A stretch of DNA of 52,204 nucleotides from Planctomycetota bacterium (GTDB taxonomy: Bacteria > Planctomycetota > JAFGQW01), in contig JAFGQW010000368.1 in NCBI GenBank assembly GCA_016935485.1, forward strand, positions 1 through 52,204. The letters are read 5' to 3'. The notes beneath the pieces were generated by a model. That model was not told the origin of the DNA. It saw nothing but the letters and a program-made list of their open reading frames with translations, and made no database searches. The position numbers were made by a program, and so were the translations under genes. Position 1 is the first letter of the stretch; each line of letters starts with the position of its first letter. Below, piece by piece: positions 18,714 through 28,358 of this stretch.

Positions 18714-19534
18714 TGGCCGCTTCGGATCGGGCAGCGATGGCCGAGCCCCTCCTCCTGCTGGACAACGTCGCCAAGCGCTTCGGTTCGCGCGAGGTGCTCC
18801 GCGGCGTGAGCTTCGAGGTGCGCCGGGGCGAGACCCTGTGCGTGCTGGGCCCGAGCGGCAGCGGCAAGAGTACGGTGCTCAAGATCGCGATCGGGGCCTT
18901 GCCGCCGACGGCGGGCCGCGTGGTCCTCGACGGGGCGGAGCTCACGGCCATGAGCGAGCGCGCGCGCAACCACGCCCGCTCCCGCTTCGGCGTCCTCTTC
19001 CAGGGCGCGGCGCTGCTGCAATCCCTGACCGTCGGCGAGAACGTCGCGCTGCCGCTGCGCCAGCACACCCGGCTGCCGCGCGCGGCGGTGGCAACCATCG
19101 TCAAGCTCAAGCTCGAGCAGGTGGGGCTGCGCGACGCCGAGCATCTCCTGCCCGCGGAGCTGTCGGGGGGCATGCAGAAGCGGGCCGGACTGGCCCGCGC
19201 GCTCGCGCTCGACCCCGACCTGGTCTTCTACGACGAGCCGAGCGCGGGGCTCGACCCAGTGGCCGTGTCCGCGATCGACGACCTGATGAACGCGCTGCGC
19301 GACCGGACGGGCATCACGTCGGTCGTGGTGACCCACGTGCTCGCGAGCGTCGAGCGCATCGCCGACCGCGTGGTCTTCCTCCACGAGGGCCGAATCCTCG
19401 CCGCCGGCTCGCTCGCCGAGATCCGGGACGCGCCGGACCCGATCGTCCAGCAGTTCCTGTCCGGCAGCATCGAGGGTCCGCTCACGGTCGGCCAGGCGCG
19501 CACGGAGTTCTACGCGGACCTTCTGAACCTCTGA
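18713..19534 (+). CDS. mlaF: MlaF family ABC transporter ATP-binding protein
   Basis: Walker A GPSGSGKST; signature LSGGMQKRAGLARAL; Walker B LVFYDEPSAGLDP; TGATG overlap with mlaE. Confidence 0.94.
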   Translation: MAASDRAAMAEPLLLLDNVAKRFGSREVLRGVSFEVRRGETLCVLGPSGSGKSTVLKIAIGALPPTAGRVVLDGAELTAMSERARNHARSRFGVLFQGAALLQSLTVGENVALPLRQHTRLPRAAVATIVKLKLEQVGLRDAEHLLPAELSGGMQKRAGLARALALDPDLVFYDEPSAGLDPVAVSAIDDLMNALRDRTGITSVVVTHVLASVERIADRVVFLHEGRILAAGSLAEIRDAPDPIVQQFLSGSIEGPLTVGQARTEFYADLLNL

Positions 19535-19550
19535 CCCGAGGACACCGACG

Positions 19551-20615
19551 ATGGACTATCGCACCACGGACATCCGGACCGGGCTGTTCATCGCCTTCTC
19601 GATCGCGGCCGCCACGGTGCTCGTCTTCCTGATGGGCGGCGTGCGCGGCGCGTTTCGCGATGCCCGCCAGGTGCGAGCGCTCTTCGATGACGTCCGCCTG
19701 CTCGAGCCCGAAGCGCCGGTGACCCTGGGCGGCTTTCGCGTCGGCGAGGTCACGCGGATCACGAGCATGGCGCGCGGCGCACGGGCAGGAACGTACGACT
19801 ACCGCGTCGAGGTGGTGCTCACCGTCGACCGCGATCTCGAGCTGCGCGCCGACGCCGCGGCCGTCGTCCGCACCGACGGGTTCCTCGGCCGCAAGTTCGT
19901 GGCCCTCTCGCCGGGTGTCGCGCCGGCGAAGCTCGCACCGGGGGCGGTGATCCGGGGACGCGCGGAGACCGATCTCAGTACGCTGATGGAACAGCTCGAG
20001 GAGCCCGTCGCTCGGCTGAACCAGATCTTGCTCGTGGTCGAGCAGATCGCGGGCAACGACCAGAACGTCGACAACGCGGAGGCGATCGTCGCCGGGACCC
20101 GGACGCTGCTCGAGCGGATCGACCGCACCACGCTGGCGCGTGCCGAGGGCCTGCTCGAGGAAGCGACCCGGGCGCTGGCGCGGATCGACGCGGTCGCCGG
20201 GGAGCTGGCCGCAGCGGTCGGGGCGACGCGCCAGAGCGTCGAACGCTCGCTCGAGGCCGCCGCGCGCTCAATGGAGGCGCTCGCGGGCAAGGCGGCGGCC
20301 GGCGTCGACGAGGCCGTCGCGTTCGTCAACGAGACGCGCACCGTGGTCGCCGCCCTCCAGAGCGACCTCGGCCGGCTGATGGCGGGCGCCGACCGCTTGC
20401 TGCTCGATAACAACCGCAACATCTACCTCGCCGTGCGCAACCTCCGCGACGCCACGGCCGAGCTCGACCGCGTCCTGCGCAAGGTGCGCGCCGACCCCTC
20501 GGTGCTGTTCTGGGGAGACGACGAGCCGCTGGAGCCCCGCACCTTGCCGGAGGATCTCGACGCGCGGCGCCGGGCGGGGCGGGCGCGCCGCTACGGAAAG
20601 GAGCCGGAACGGTGA
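19551..20615 (+). CDS. mlaD: MlaD/MCE family substrate-binding protein
   Basis: N-terminal TM then APVTLGGFRVGEVTRI (MCE core); long coiled C-terminus. Confidence 0.88.
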   Translation: MDYRTTDIRTGLFIAFSIAAATVLVFLMGGVRGAFRDARQVRALFDDVRLLEPEAPVTLGGFRVGEVTRITSMARGARAGTYDYRVEVVLTVDRDLELRADAAAVVRTDGFLGRKFVALSPGVAPAKLAPGAVIRGRAETDLSTLMEQLEEPVARLNQILLVVEQIAGNDQNVDNAEAIVAGTRTLLERIDRTTLARAEGLLEEATRALARIDAVAGELAAAVGATRQSVERSLEAAARSMEALAGKAAAGVDEAVAFVNETRTVVAALQSDLGRLMAGADRLLLDNNRNIYLAVRNLRDATAELDRVLRKVRADPSVLFWGDDEPLEPRTLPEDLDARRRAGRARRYGKEPER

Positions 20616-21493
20616 ACCTGCCCGCTCGACGGAAACTGGCCGGCCGCGCGCTGGCCGCGGCGGCGCTCGCCGCGGGACTGGCCGGATGCCTCACGCGCTA
20701 TCACCCCGAGCCGGGTCCCTTCAACGTTGGCGTGGACCGGCTGGACCAGGGACGACACGCCGAGGCGGCGGCCGCCTTCGAGCGCGTCCTCGAGCTCCGT
20801 CCCGACGACTACCGCGCCCACTTCAACCTGGCGTGCGCCTACGAGGCGCTCGGCCGCCCCGAAGCGGCGCGCACCCACTACGAGGCGGTACTGAGGATCC
20901 AGCCCAGGAACGTGGCCGCCCGCCTCAACCTGGCCGCGCAGGCGCTGGAGGGCGGCGACCGCGAGCGCGCCGTCGCGCTGCTGGAAGAAGCGGGACGGGC
21001 GGATTCGAGCGACCCGCGCGGTCCCAGCAGCCTCGCGCAGCTCGCGCTCGACGGCGACGACCTGGAGGCGGCGGAGGCGGCCCTGAAGGAGGCGCTCGCA
21101 CGCGACCCCGGGCACGCGGACTCGCTGGTCCGGCTCGGTCGGATGCACGAGGCGAGGAACGACCCTGTAGCCGCCGCAGCGGCCTACGAGGCGGCGCTCC
21201 GGACCGATCCGGAGGACTTCCCCGCGCTCTGCCGGCTGGGCGCGCTGGCTCTCGGGCGGGACGATCCGGCGGCGGCGGCGCGCTACCTGGAGCGGGCCGC
21301 GCTGGTGCGGGGAGATCACCGGGCAGCCTGGGTCGACCTGTCCCGCGCGTATCTCGCGCTCGATCAGCTGGAGAACGCGTTGCTCGCCGCCTGGGAGGCC
21401 CGGAATCTGGCGGAAACTCCGGAGGACCGCGCTCAGGATCGCGACCGGCTGCGCGCGCTCTACCTTCGGCTGCTCGAGGCGCCCGGCGACTGA
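20612..21493 (+). CDS. TPR-repeat lipoprotein
   Basis: GTG start overlapping mlaD stop; lipobox LAAGLAGC; TPR units AEAAAAFERVLELRPDDYRAHFNLACAYEALGRPEAARTHYEAVLRIQP. Confidence 0.85.
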   Translation: MNLPARRKLAGRALAAAALAAGLAGCLTRYHPEPGPFNVGVDRLDQGRHAEAAAAFERVLELRPDDYRAHFNLACAYEALGRPEAARTHYEAVLRIQPRNVAARLNLAAQALEGGDRERAVALLEEAGRADSSDPRGPSSLAQLALDGDDLEAAEAALKEALARDPGHADSLVRLGRMHEARNDPVAAAAAYEAALRTDPEDFPALCRLGALALGRDDPAAAARYLERAALVRGDHRAAWVDLSRAYLALDQLENALLAAWEARNLAETPEDRAQDRDRLRALYLRLLEAPGD

Positions 21494-21554
21494 GCGGGCG
21501 TCGCGGCGACCCGGTCCCGGCACGGCCGCGCCCGGGCTTGCCGGAGCCGCGGGC

Positions 21555-21953
21555 TCAGAAGTCGATGCGCCGTCGCCCGGCGAATCCCTCCCGCAGCCCG
21601 TGCCAGTGAGTGACGTCGAGCTCGTCGCGGCGCCAGCAGAGGAACACCATCTCGCCGTGGCGCCAGGCGTAGAAGTCCACCAGGCCGATCTCGGGGTCCT
21701 TGACGGTGGCGCCGAGCTCGTTCACCTGCCGCACGGCGTCGCGCCACTCGGCGTCCAGGTCCTCGAGCTCCGCGCGCAGGCGGCGCACGCGGGGCGAGCG
21801 ACCCCCGGCCTCGAGCTGGCGAAGCTCGTGGTGGCGCGCCTTGATCTCGCGCGTCGCCTCGATGAGCCGATCCACCGCCCGGCGAACCTCGGGCAGACGG
21901 CGGCGCACCTCCGCGACGTCCAGAATGTCGGTGATGACGTTCAGCCGGTCCAT
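21555..21953 (-). CDS. DUF2203 family protein
   Basis: LNELGATVKDPEIGLVDFYAWRHGEMVFLCWRRDE-type C-terminus (sequence: QVNELGATVKDPEIGLVDFYAWRHGEMVFLCWRRDELDVTHWH). Confidence 0.85.
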   Translation of the reverse strand: MDRLNVITDILDVAEVRRRLPEVRRAVDRLIEATREIKARHHELRQLEAGGRSPRVRRLRAELEDLDAEWRDAVRQVNELGATVKDPEIGLVDFYAWRHGEMVFLCWRRDELDVTHWHGLREGFAGRRRIDF

Positions 21954-22151
21954 GCTCCGAGCTCGCCTGGCGCCTCCTCCGCGGACGTTTCGATCGCTGC
22001 GCTCCTCTTAGCGCATGCGGCCGGGCCGTCAACCACGCCGGCGACGTCCCGCGCCGGGGCCGGAGGCGCCGCGGCGCGACCGGCCGGGCGGCGGCCGCGC
22101 CGGGCCGCGAGGGCTGGCAGGCCTGCGGCAGGCACGGTAAGATTCGCGCCC

Positions 22152-23054
22152 ATGACACCGCCCGACTTCGCTCCTGTGCCCGTTCCGCGCTACCGTCCGG
22201 TCGACGTGCTCACGCTCCTCTACACGGCGCTCGTGTTTCTCGCCCTCGCCATCCAGGGCTCCCACCTCGAGGACCGCACGGAGTTCATGGCCGTCTTCCT
22301 CGGCGCATTCCTGCTCGTCAGGATCGCCGTGCCCGTGGCGCGCCGTTCCCGCCGGCCGCTGCTCCGCTTCCTCGCCGAGGTCTACCCGCTGGTGCTGCTC
22401 ACGTTCTTCTACGTCTACTCCAACCGGATGAACACGCTCGTCTTCCCGCAGAGCTTCGATGCGTTCTTCCGTGAGCTCGACCGGCGGATGTTCGGCGGGG
22501 AGCCGAGCTTCTGGCTGGCCCACACCTTCGGCTCGCCGCTCGTCCACGAGATCGTGCACGCGCTCTACGCGACCTACTACATCCAGATCCCCGCCGTCGC
22601 CCTGGTCTACTACTTCACGCGCCGCGCGCACGGACAGTACCAGCGCATGATCTTCACGCTGTGCCTCACCTTCTACGCGTCCTACCTGGTGTTCGTCGCC
22701 CTGCCGGTGCACGGGCCGCATTCGCTCCGCGGCGACGACTACGCGGGCGGCTGGCTGTTCGTGCCCATGATGGACTTCATCTACCGCACGGCCGAGACCG
22801 ACGGCGGCGCGTTTCCGAGCTCGCACGTGGCCGTCTCGCTGGTGTGCCTCCTCTTCTCGTGGCGCCATTCGCGCGGACTGTTCGCCGCCGGGCTGGTGTC
22901 CTTCCTCGGCATCACGCTCGCCACCGTCTATTGCCGCTACCACTATGCCGTCGACTCCCTGGCCGGCATCGCGTGGGGCGTGCTGGGATACGCCGCGGGC
23001 GTGTCCCTCTTCGACCGGCTGCCGGCCGCCTGGCGCGGGACCGACACCGCGTAA
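22152..23054 (+). CDS. PAP2 superfamily membrane phosphatase
   Basis: Multiple TM; GGAFPSSHVAVSLVCLLF and CRYHYAVDSLAGIAWG match PAP2 motifs 2 and 3. Confidence 0.88.
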   Translation: MTPPDFAPVPVPRYRPVDVLTLLYTALVFLALAIQGSHLEDRTEFMAVFLGAFLLVRIAVPVARRSRRPLLRFLAEVYPLVLLTFFYVYSNRMNTLVFPQSFDAFFRELDRRMFGGEPSFWLAHTFGSPLVHEIVHALYATYYIQIPAVALVYYFTRRAHGQYQRMIFTLCLTFYASYLVFVALPVHGPHSLRGDDYAGGWLFVPMMDFIYRTAETDGGAFPSSHVAVSLVCLLFSWRHSRGLFAAGLVSFLGITLATVYCRYHYAVDSLAGIAWGVLGYAAGVSLFDRLPAAWRGTDTA

Positions 23055-23140
23055 GGGCCCGGCCGGCCCTCCCCGCACGCCCGGAAATCGGGTAGAATCC
23101 CTCCTGGCCGCACCACCCCAACCCGGACGGGTGACGCCCC

Positions 23141-25081
23141 ATGCGCTGTGTTCCGATCCTCGCCGCGCTCCTGTTCGCGACCGCCGGCTGCCACAACCAC
23201 AGCCGGCACTCGAGCCACGCGACGGAAGTCCGCTTCTTCCACGCCGCAAACGACCTCGGCAAGCTCCACTTCGTGATCGACGGCTACCTCCGCGCCACGC
23301 TGCACCGCTACGAGATGTCGGAGTACGTCCGCATGGGGTCCGGCTGGCGCTACCTCGAGGTCTGGGACGACGTGCAGCGGGTCTTCTGGGCCCGCGTGCA
23401 CATCGAGGACGGCGACGAGCAGACGTTCAACCTCGTGGGAAGCTCCGGCGGCAACCGCCTCGAGGCCGTCCAGGTGCTCGACCCCGACGGCCAGTCCCCG
23501 CCCGAAACCACGCGCATCTCCTTCTTCAACGCCTCGCCCGACAGCCCGGCGCTCGACCTGGAGATCGAGGGCCAGCCCGCCTTCTCCGCGGCACGCTACA
23601 TCGGCAGCCATCCCGTGCCCGGCTGGGTGACCGTCGACAGCGGGCTCGTCCGGTTCACGCTGCGCGAGACCGGCGGCCGGCGGCGCTTCGGGCCCTTCGC
23701 GCTGCCGGCCGCCTCCCGCCGCGATATGACCGTAGCCGTCACCAATCTGGACGCGGTGATGGAGCTCAGGATCTGGGACGACATCGACGCGCGCGCGGTC
23801 GTGCCGCAGAGCCGCCTGAGACTCCTCAACGCGTCGCCGGAGCTGGGGCCGCTGGAGCTTCGGATCGGCGGCGAGCCGCTGGCGAACCCGGTGCCCTTCC
23901 GCGCCGCTTCCCCCTACGCCCTCCTGCCCGCCGGCGAGCACGCCGTGGAGATCCGCACCGCCCACGCCACGCCCGTCGCCGGCCGCATCACGCTCGAGGC
24001 GGCCACCGACTACACGGCCATGGTCACGGGGACGCCGGCCGCCGCCGTCGCGGTGATGCACGTCGACGGACCGTTCGTCGCCGAGCGGGGCACGTTCGTG
24101 CTCGACGTGTTCCATCTCGGTCGTGACGCCGGTCCGATCGACCTCCGGGTGAACGGCATGCTCCCGGCCGCGCTGCGCGCCCTCCCGTTCCTCAGCTCCG
24201 ATCCGCCGCCGGCGCCGCCGCCCGCTCTCCTCGTGGACCTCGCTGCGCCGGCCGCCCGGGTCGACGTGTTCGAGGCCTTCGAGGCCGGCGGGTCGACCCG
24301 CCTCGACCGCACCGACCTCGTGGCCGAGGAGGACGGGGTCTACAGCGTGGTGCTGCTCGGCAACCGCACCGCGCCGGGGCCGCTCGGCGCGGGCGACTGC
24401 GCCCCGCGGCTGCTCGTCTTCGACGAGATCGCGGACGGCCGCGCGCTGTCGCGCCTGCGTCCGGGCCACGCCTCGCCGGGCCGGGGACCACTCACGTTCA
24501 AGGTGGACGACGCCGCGGAAGCGAGCGCGCTCTCCCCGAGTCTCACCTACCTCGGGCAGACCGGGGCGCCCGGCGCCTACGTCCACCTGGCTCCGGGTTC
24601 TCGCACGCTGGTGGTAACGGCGAGCGGGGCAACGGCAACCGTCGCGGCCAGCCGGCTCGAAACGGGGTACGCGGCCGACGGCACCGTGTTCGTGCTGGAC
24701 GCGAGCGTCGCGAGCCCGACGCCGCGGCTCGCCGAGGTGCGGGATCCGGACGGGCCGTTCCCGCCCCCGCCCGGCCGCGCCCGGGTGCGGCTCCACCATG
24801 CGGCGCGCGGGCTCGCCCAGACCGCTCTGGATCTGCACGTGAGTATCGTGTCGGCCAATCCGCTCGCCCGCGACGTCTTCTACACCACCGCCTCCGCCTA
24901 CGCCGAAGTGCCCGCGGGCCCCGGCCAGACGCTGATCCTCACCCCCGCCGGACAGCCGGGGACCGTGCTGCTGGTGCTCTCGAACCTGGCCTTCCCGGCC
25001 GGCCGGGACTTCTCGCTCGCCGCGCTTGCGACGAACGGACCCGCCGACCTCACCGAGAGCGTCCTTCTCGCGGACAACTGA
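23141..25081 (+). CDS. Lipoprotein with multiple DUF4397-like repeats
   Basis: LFATAGC lipobox; repeats VRFFHAANDLGKLHFVIDG, ISFFNASPDSPALDLEIEG, LRLLNASPELGPLELRIGG, VRLHHAARGLAQTALDLHV. Confidence 0.75.
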   Translation: MRCVPILAALLFATAGCHNHSRHSSHATEVRFFHAANDLGKLHFVIDGYLRATLHRYEMSEYVRMGSGWRYLEVWDDVQRVFWARVHIEDGDEQTFNLVGSSGGNRLEAVQVLDPDGQSPPETTRISFFNASPDSPALDLEIEGQPAFSAARYIGSHPVPGWVTVDSGLVRFTLRETGGRRRFGPFALPAASRRDMTVAVTNLDAVMELRIWDDIDARAVVPQSRLRLLNASPELGPLELRIGGEPLANPVPFRAASPYALLPAGEHAVEIRTAHATPVAGRITLEAATDYTAMVTGTPAAAVAVMHVDGPFVAERGTFVLDVFHLGRDAGPIDLRVNGMLPAALRALPFLSSDPPPAPPPALLVDLAAPAARVDVFEAFEAGGSTRLDRTDLVAEEDGVYSVVLLGNRTAPGPLGAGDCAPRLLVFDEIADGRALSRLRPGHASPGRGPLTFKVDDAAEASALSPSLTYLGQTGAPGAYVHLAPGSRTLVVTASGATATVAASRLETGYAADGTVFVLDASVASPTPRLAEVRDPDGPFPPPPGRARVRLHHAARGLAQTALDLHVSIVSANPLARDVFYTTASAYAEVPAGPGQTLILTPAGQPGTVLLVLSNLAFPAGRDFSLAALATNGPADLTESVLLADN

Positions 25082-25119
25082 TCCCGCCTGCCACGTTTCG
25101 CAGAAGAAGAACCGCGGCA

Positions 25120-25215
25120 GCGGGTGGTTGAGCCTGCCCGCGCCACCCGCGCACCGGCACGGCGACGCGCACCCGCACTCTCGCTCCTCACTCCTCTTCC
25201 CTCTCTTCTTCTGTT
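25120..25215. repeat. Degenerate fragment of the composite hairpin island family
   Basis: CCTGCCCGCGCCACCCGCGCACC...GCGCACCCGCACTCTCGCTCC...CTCTTCCCTCTCTTCTTCTG resembles modules F-E-B. Confidence 0.45.
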
Positions 25216-25627
25216 CGCCCGCAGCGTGGTCGGCACGTGCAGCCGCCCGCTCGGCGACCCGGTTGCGTTCGTCTCCGAAAGGACCACACCGTAGCGCGGG
25301 GCTCGCCCGCGAGACCGCGGGCGGTGCGAACACCATGCGCTCAGTCCAGGCGGGCCTGCTCCGGACCGCTGGCCGCGCGCGTCCACGACTTGCGGCACCT
25401 TGTACAACGGGCGCCACCGCATGGGCTTGCGGGTCTGTTCCCCGCCGTCCCGAGGAGTATCTGGCGCCTGCCGGGCGTCTTCGGTCTGCCGACGCGCCGG
25501 GCCGGGAGGTGGAGCTTCAGCGCACGCACGGCGGCGAAAGCAGATCCGAGATTCCCTTTCGGGATCCTGCCGACACGTGCTTAGATAGACTTCTCCGTGG
25601 TGGCCCCGCGCAAACGAGGGGAGGAAC

Positions 25628-26905
25628 ATGGTCCGCAATCGCCGGCCGCGGGCCGGAATCGCTGCTTGCTGTCTGCTGCTGCTGCTGCTGCCCGCCGTGG
25701 CGACCTCCCAGTGGCACGACCGCGGCTACGTCACCACCTCGGGCGACCGCGTCCACGTCATCGACCCCTCCGGCGGGGTCCGGTCCACCCTGCTCGCGCC
25801 CAGCCACGCGGACATCGCGGACCTCATCATGGACGCGGACAACTGCCAGGTGCTGCTTGTGCTGCGCGACCGGCAGCGCATCGTGCGCTTCGATCCCGTG
25901 ACGCTCGCCATCACCGGAACGCTCCACGAGGGCGCGCCGCTGTCCAGTCCGGTCGGGATCGCGATCGACCACAACGGCCACCACTACATCGCCGACGCCA
26001 CCCAGCAGGCCGTCTATCGCCTCACTCCGCGCGGGATCGAGAAGGTGCTGTCCAGCACGACGCACCTGGATTGGCCGGAAGGCGGCGTGCGCATCGATCC
26101 CGACACCGGGGACCTCCTCGTGCTGAACACGTCCGTCACCAGCGACCGCCTCTACCGCATCCTGCGCAACGGCAGCGGCATCGAGCCCGTCGGCGCGGGC
26201 TTCCAGGCCCGCTACGGGTTCGATGTGCACCTGCCTTCCTGGGACATCTTCGCCACGTCGTGCTGCCAGCCGTTCGTCTCCCCGATCCGCATCCTCCGGC
26301 TGGGCCAGAACGCGGCCGAGGACTTCTTCGTCCAGCCCCCCGGCCTCGACGGCGCCTACGCCGTCCGCTGCGACCGCTCGAGCGCCCGCGACCAGCGTCT
26401 CGTGGTGGCGCCCATGTTCGACCAGGCCGGCATCTGGTTCATCGACATGACCTCGCGGGCGGTGACCTCGCTCCAGCGCCTCGACCGGCCACAGCTCGCC
26501 CTGGAGTTCGTCCACGGCCGCAACGTCCAGCCCGTGGCCGCGGGCAGCGGACGGTGGGATATCCGGCTCAGCTTCCCGGGCGAGGCGCGCAACAGCTACT
26601 TCGTGCTGCTCAGCGTGAACGGCGTCCGGCCCGGCCTGCTGCTCGGCGATGGCCGCAAGATCCAGCTTGTGCTGGACGTCGTGGCCCGCGCGACGCTGAC
26701 GCTGGAGTTCTCGTCCATCTTCTGGAACAACCACGGCGTGCTCGACGGCGCGGGCGAGGCCGCCGCGCATCTCGACGTGAGGCCGCTCGGCCCGAACGTC
26801 CGCGGACTGCGGCTCTGGGCGCAGGCCCTGACCTTCCACCCCGCCGCGCCCCTCGGCATCCGCACGATCGCCGAGCCCGTCGTGCTCGTGGTGGAGGACT
26901 CCTGA
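25628..26905 (+). CDS. Secreted NHL/propeller-like protein with C-terminal beta-sandwich module
   Basis: Signal peptide; blade-like repeats; C-term NSYFVLLSVNGVRPGLLLGDGRKIQLVLD similar to the 8435-9850 protein. Confidence 0.7.
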   Translation: MVRNRRPRAGIAACCLLLLLLPAVATSQWHDRGYVTTSGDRVHVIDPSGGVRSTLLAPSHADIADLIMDADNCQVLLVLRDRQRIVRFDPVTLAITGTLHEGAPLSSPVGIAIDHNGHHYIADATQQAVYRLTPRGIEKVLSSTTHLDWPEGGVRIDPDTGDLLVLNTSVTSDRLYRILRNGSGIEPVGAGFQARYGFDVHLPSWDIFATSCCQPFVSPIRILRLGQNAAEDFFVQPPGLDGAYAVRCDRSSARDQRLVVAPMFDQAGIWFIDMTSRAVTSLQRLDRPQLALEFVHGRNVQPVAAGSGRWDIRLSFPGEARNSYFVLLSVNGVRPGLLLGDGRKIQLVLDVVARATLTLEFSSIFWNNHGVLDGAGEAAAHLDVRPLGPNVRGLRLWAQALTFHPAAPLGIRTIAEPVVLVVEDS

Positions 26906-26988
26906 ACGGCGTTGACACGCGCCGCCGCGCGGGTGAAAGTGGCACCCGCGCCGAGGACCCTCGCCGCCAACCGAAGGCCGTCCAGCCC

Positions 26989-28029
26989 ATGAGCCAGCCG
27001 CCGTCTCGCCTCCTCCACGGACAGCGCATCTACCCGGTCAGCGCCGAGCGCATGGCGGCCGTCCAGGACGGCGCGGTCGACGTCATCGTCACCTCCCCGC
27101 CCTACAACCGCGGCAAGTGCTACTCCGGGGACGACCGCCGCGCGCACGACGACCGCCTCTCCGAGAGCGCCTACCTCGCCCTGCTCCGCCGCGTGTTCGC
27201 GGAATGCCGCCGCGTGCTCCGGGACGACGGGCTGTTCTTCCTCAACATCGGCGACGCGGCCGGCGACCAGGGCAAGTCCGAGCGGGTCGCCCAGACGGCC
27301 GTCCAGGCCGGATTCCGGCGCATCCAGACCGTCGCCTGGGTGAAGTCCCTGCTCGGCAAGGGGCACTACACGCCCTCGGGACGCGACCGGCGCCTGAACA
27401 ACTGCTGGGAGGCGGTCTTCCTGCTGGCCAAGACGGAGCGCTACCGTCTGGACCCCAAGGCCATCGGCATCCCGTACGCCGACAAGTCCAACATCGGCCG
27501 CTACGGCGAGACCGATCTGCGCGACGCGGGCAACGTGTGGCTCGTCACCTACTCCCGGACGACCGGCCACACCGTCAAGAAGGGCCACGACGCCCCCTTC
27601 CCGGTCGAGCTTCCCTACCGGTGCATCAAGCTCGTGCCGGGCGCCCGCCTCGTGCTCGACCCGTTCGGCGGCACCATGAGCACGCTCGCGGCCGCCCGGG
27701 CGCTCGGGCTGCGGGGCATCGGCTTCGAGCCCTTCCCGCGCTGGTCGGTCATCGAGGCGTGCCTCGCGGAGGGCGCGCGTTTCCGGCCGCCGCCCGTGCA
27801 GCTCATTCCCGAGCTGGAGCGCGGTGTCGCGGTCCTGCTCGAGCTGGTGCGCGAGCTCGGGGACGGCGGCACGATCGAGGAGGTGCTGGCGCGGCGGCGC
27901 ATGCGCCGGGACGACCGCGAACTGGTGCTCCGCCTGGCCGGCGCCGCGGCGCCGCCGCCCCCCGAAGCGCGCAGGCCGCGGCGCCGGCACACCGAGACAA
28001 CGCCGGCGCTCCCCTTCGAGGAGCACTGA
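26989..28029 (+). CDS. Site-specific DNA methyltransferase, beta class (N6-A or N4-C)
   Basis: VDVIVTSPPYNRGKCYSGD (motif IV) N-terminal to VLDPFGGTMSTLAAARALGLRGIGFE (motif I): circularly permuted beta order. Confidence 0.92.
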   Translation: MSQPPSRLLHGQRIYPVSAERMAAVQDGAVDVIVTSPPYNRGKCYSGDDRRAHDDRLSESAYLALLRRVFAECRRVLRDDGLFFLNIGDAAGDQGKSERVAQTAVQAGFRRIQTVAWVKSLLGKGHYTPSGRDRRLNNCWEAVFLLAKTERYRLDPKAIGIPYADKSNIGRYGETDLRDAGNVWLVTYSRTTGHTVKKGHDAPFPVELPYRCIKLVPGARLVLDPFGGTMSTLAAARALGLRGIGFEPFPRWSVIEACLAEGARFRPPPVQLIPELERGVAVLLELVRELGDGGTIEEVLARRRMRRDDRELVLRLAGAAAPPPPEARRPRRRHTETTPALPFEEH

Positions 28030-28345
28030 ACCGGCCGGTCGGCCTCTTCAAGAACGCGGACGCCAAGTGGGACCGCGAGGCGGTGTGCGGGTCAACGACC
28101 ACGACTTCCGCTCGGCCGCGGTTGGCATTGCGGTCTCCTGCGGCATCCACGACCTGCACGCCAACCGCGGCGCCCTCGGTGTCGGCCGCTCCCACGACAC
28201 GCCCAACTTCGCCGTCGATTGCCTTGAGCGGTGGTGGCGCTCCGAGGGCAAACCGCGCTGCCCCGGCGCCAACGAGCTCGCCATTCTCGCCGACGGCGGC
28301 GGCAGCACCAACTGCGCCACCGGCCGCGCCTGGAACCGCGTACCG
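28030..28345 (+). pseudogene. ISAzo13-family transposase remnant (frameshifted, truncated)
   Basis: VGLFKNADAKWDRE in one frame then HDFRSAAVGIAVSCGIHDLHANRGALGVGRSHDTPNFAVDCLERWWRSEGKPRCPGANELAILADGGGSTNCATGRAWNRV in another; matches remembered ISAzo13 core. Confidence 0.8.
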
Positions 28346-28358
28346 GTCCGTCCGGTGC

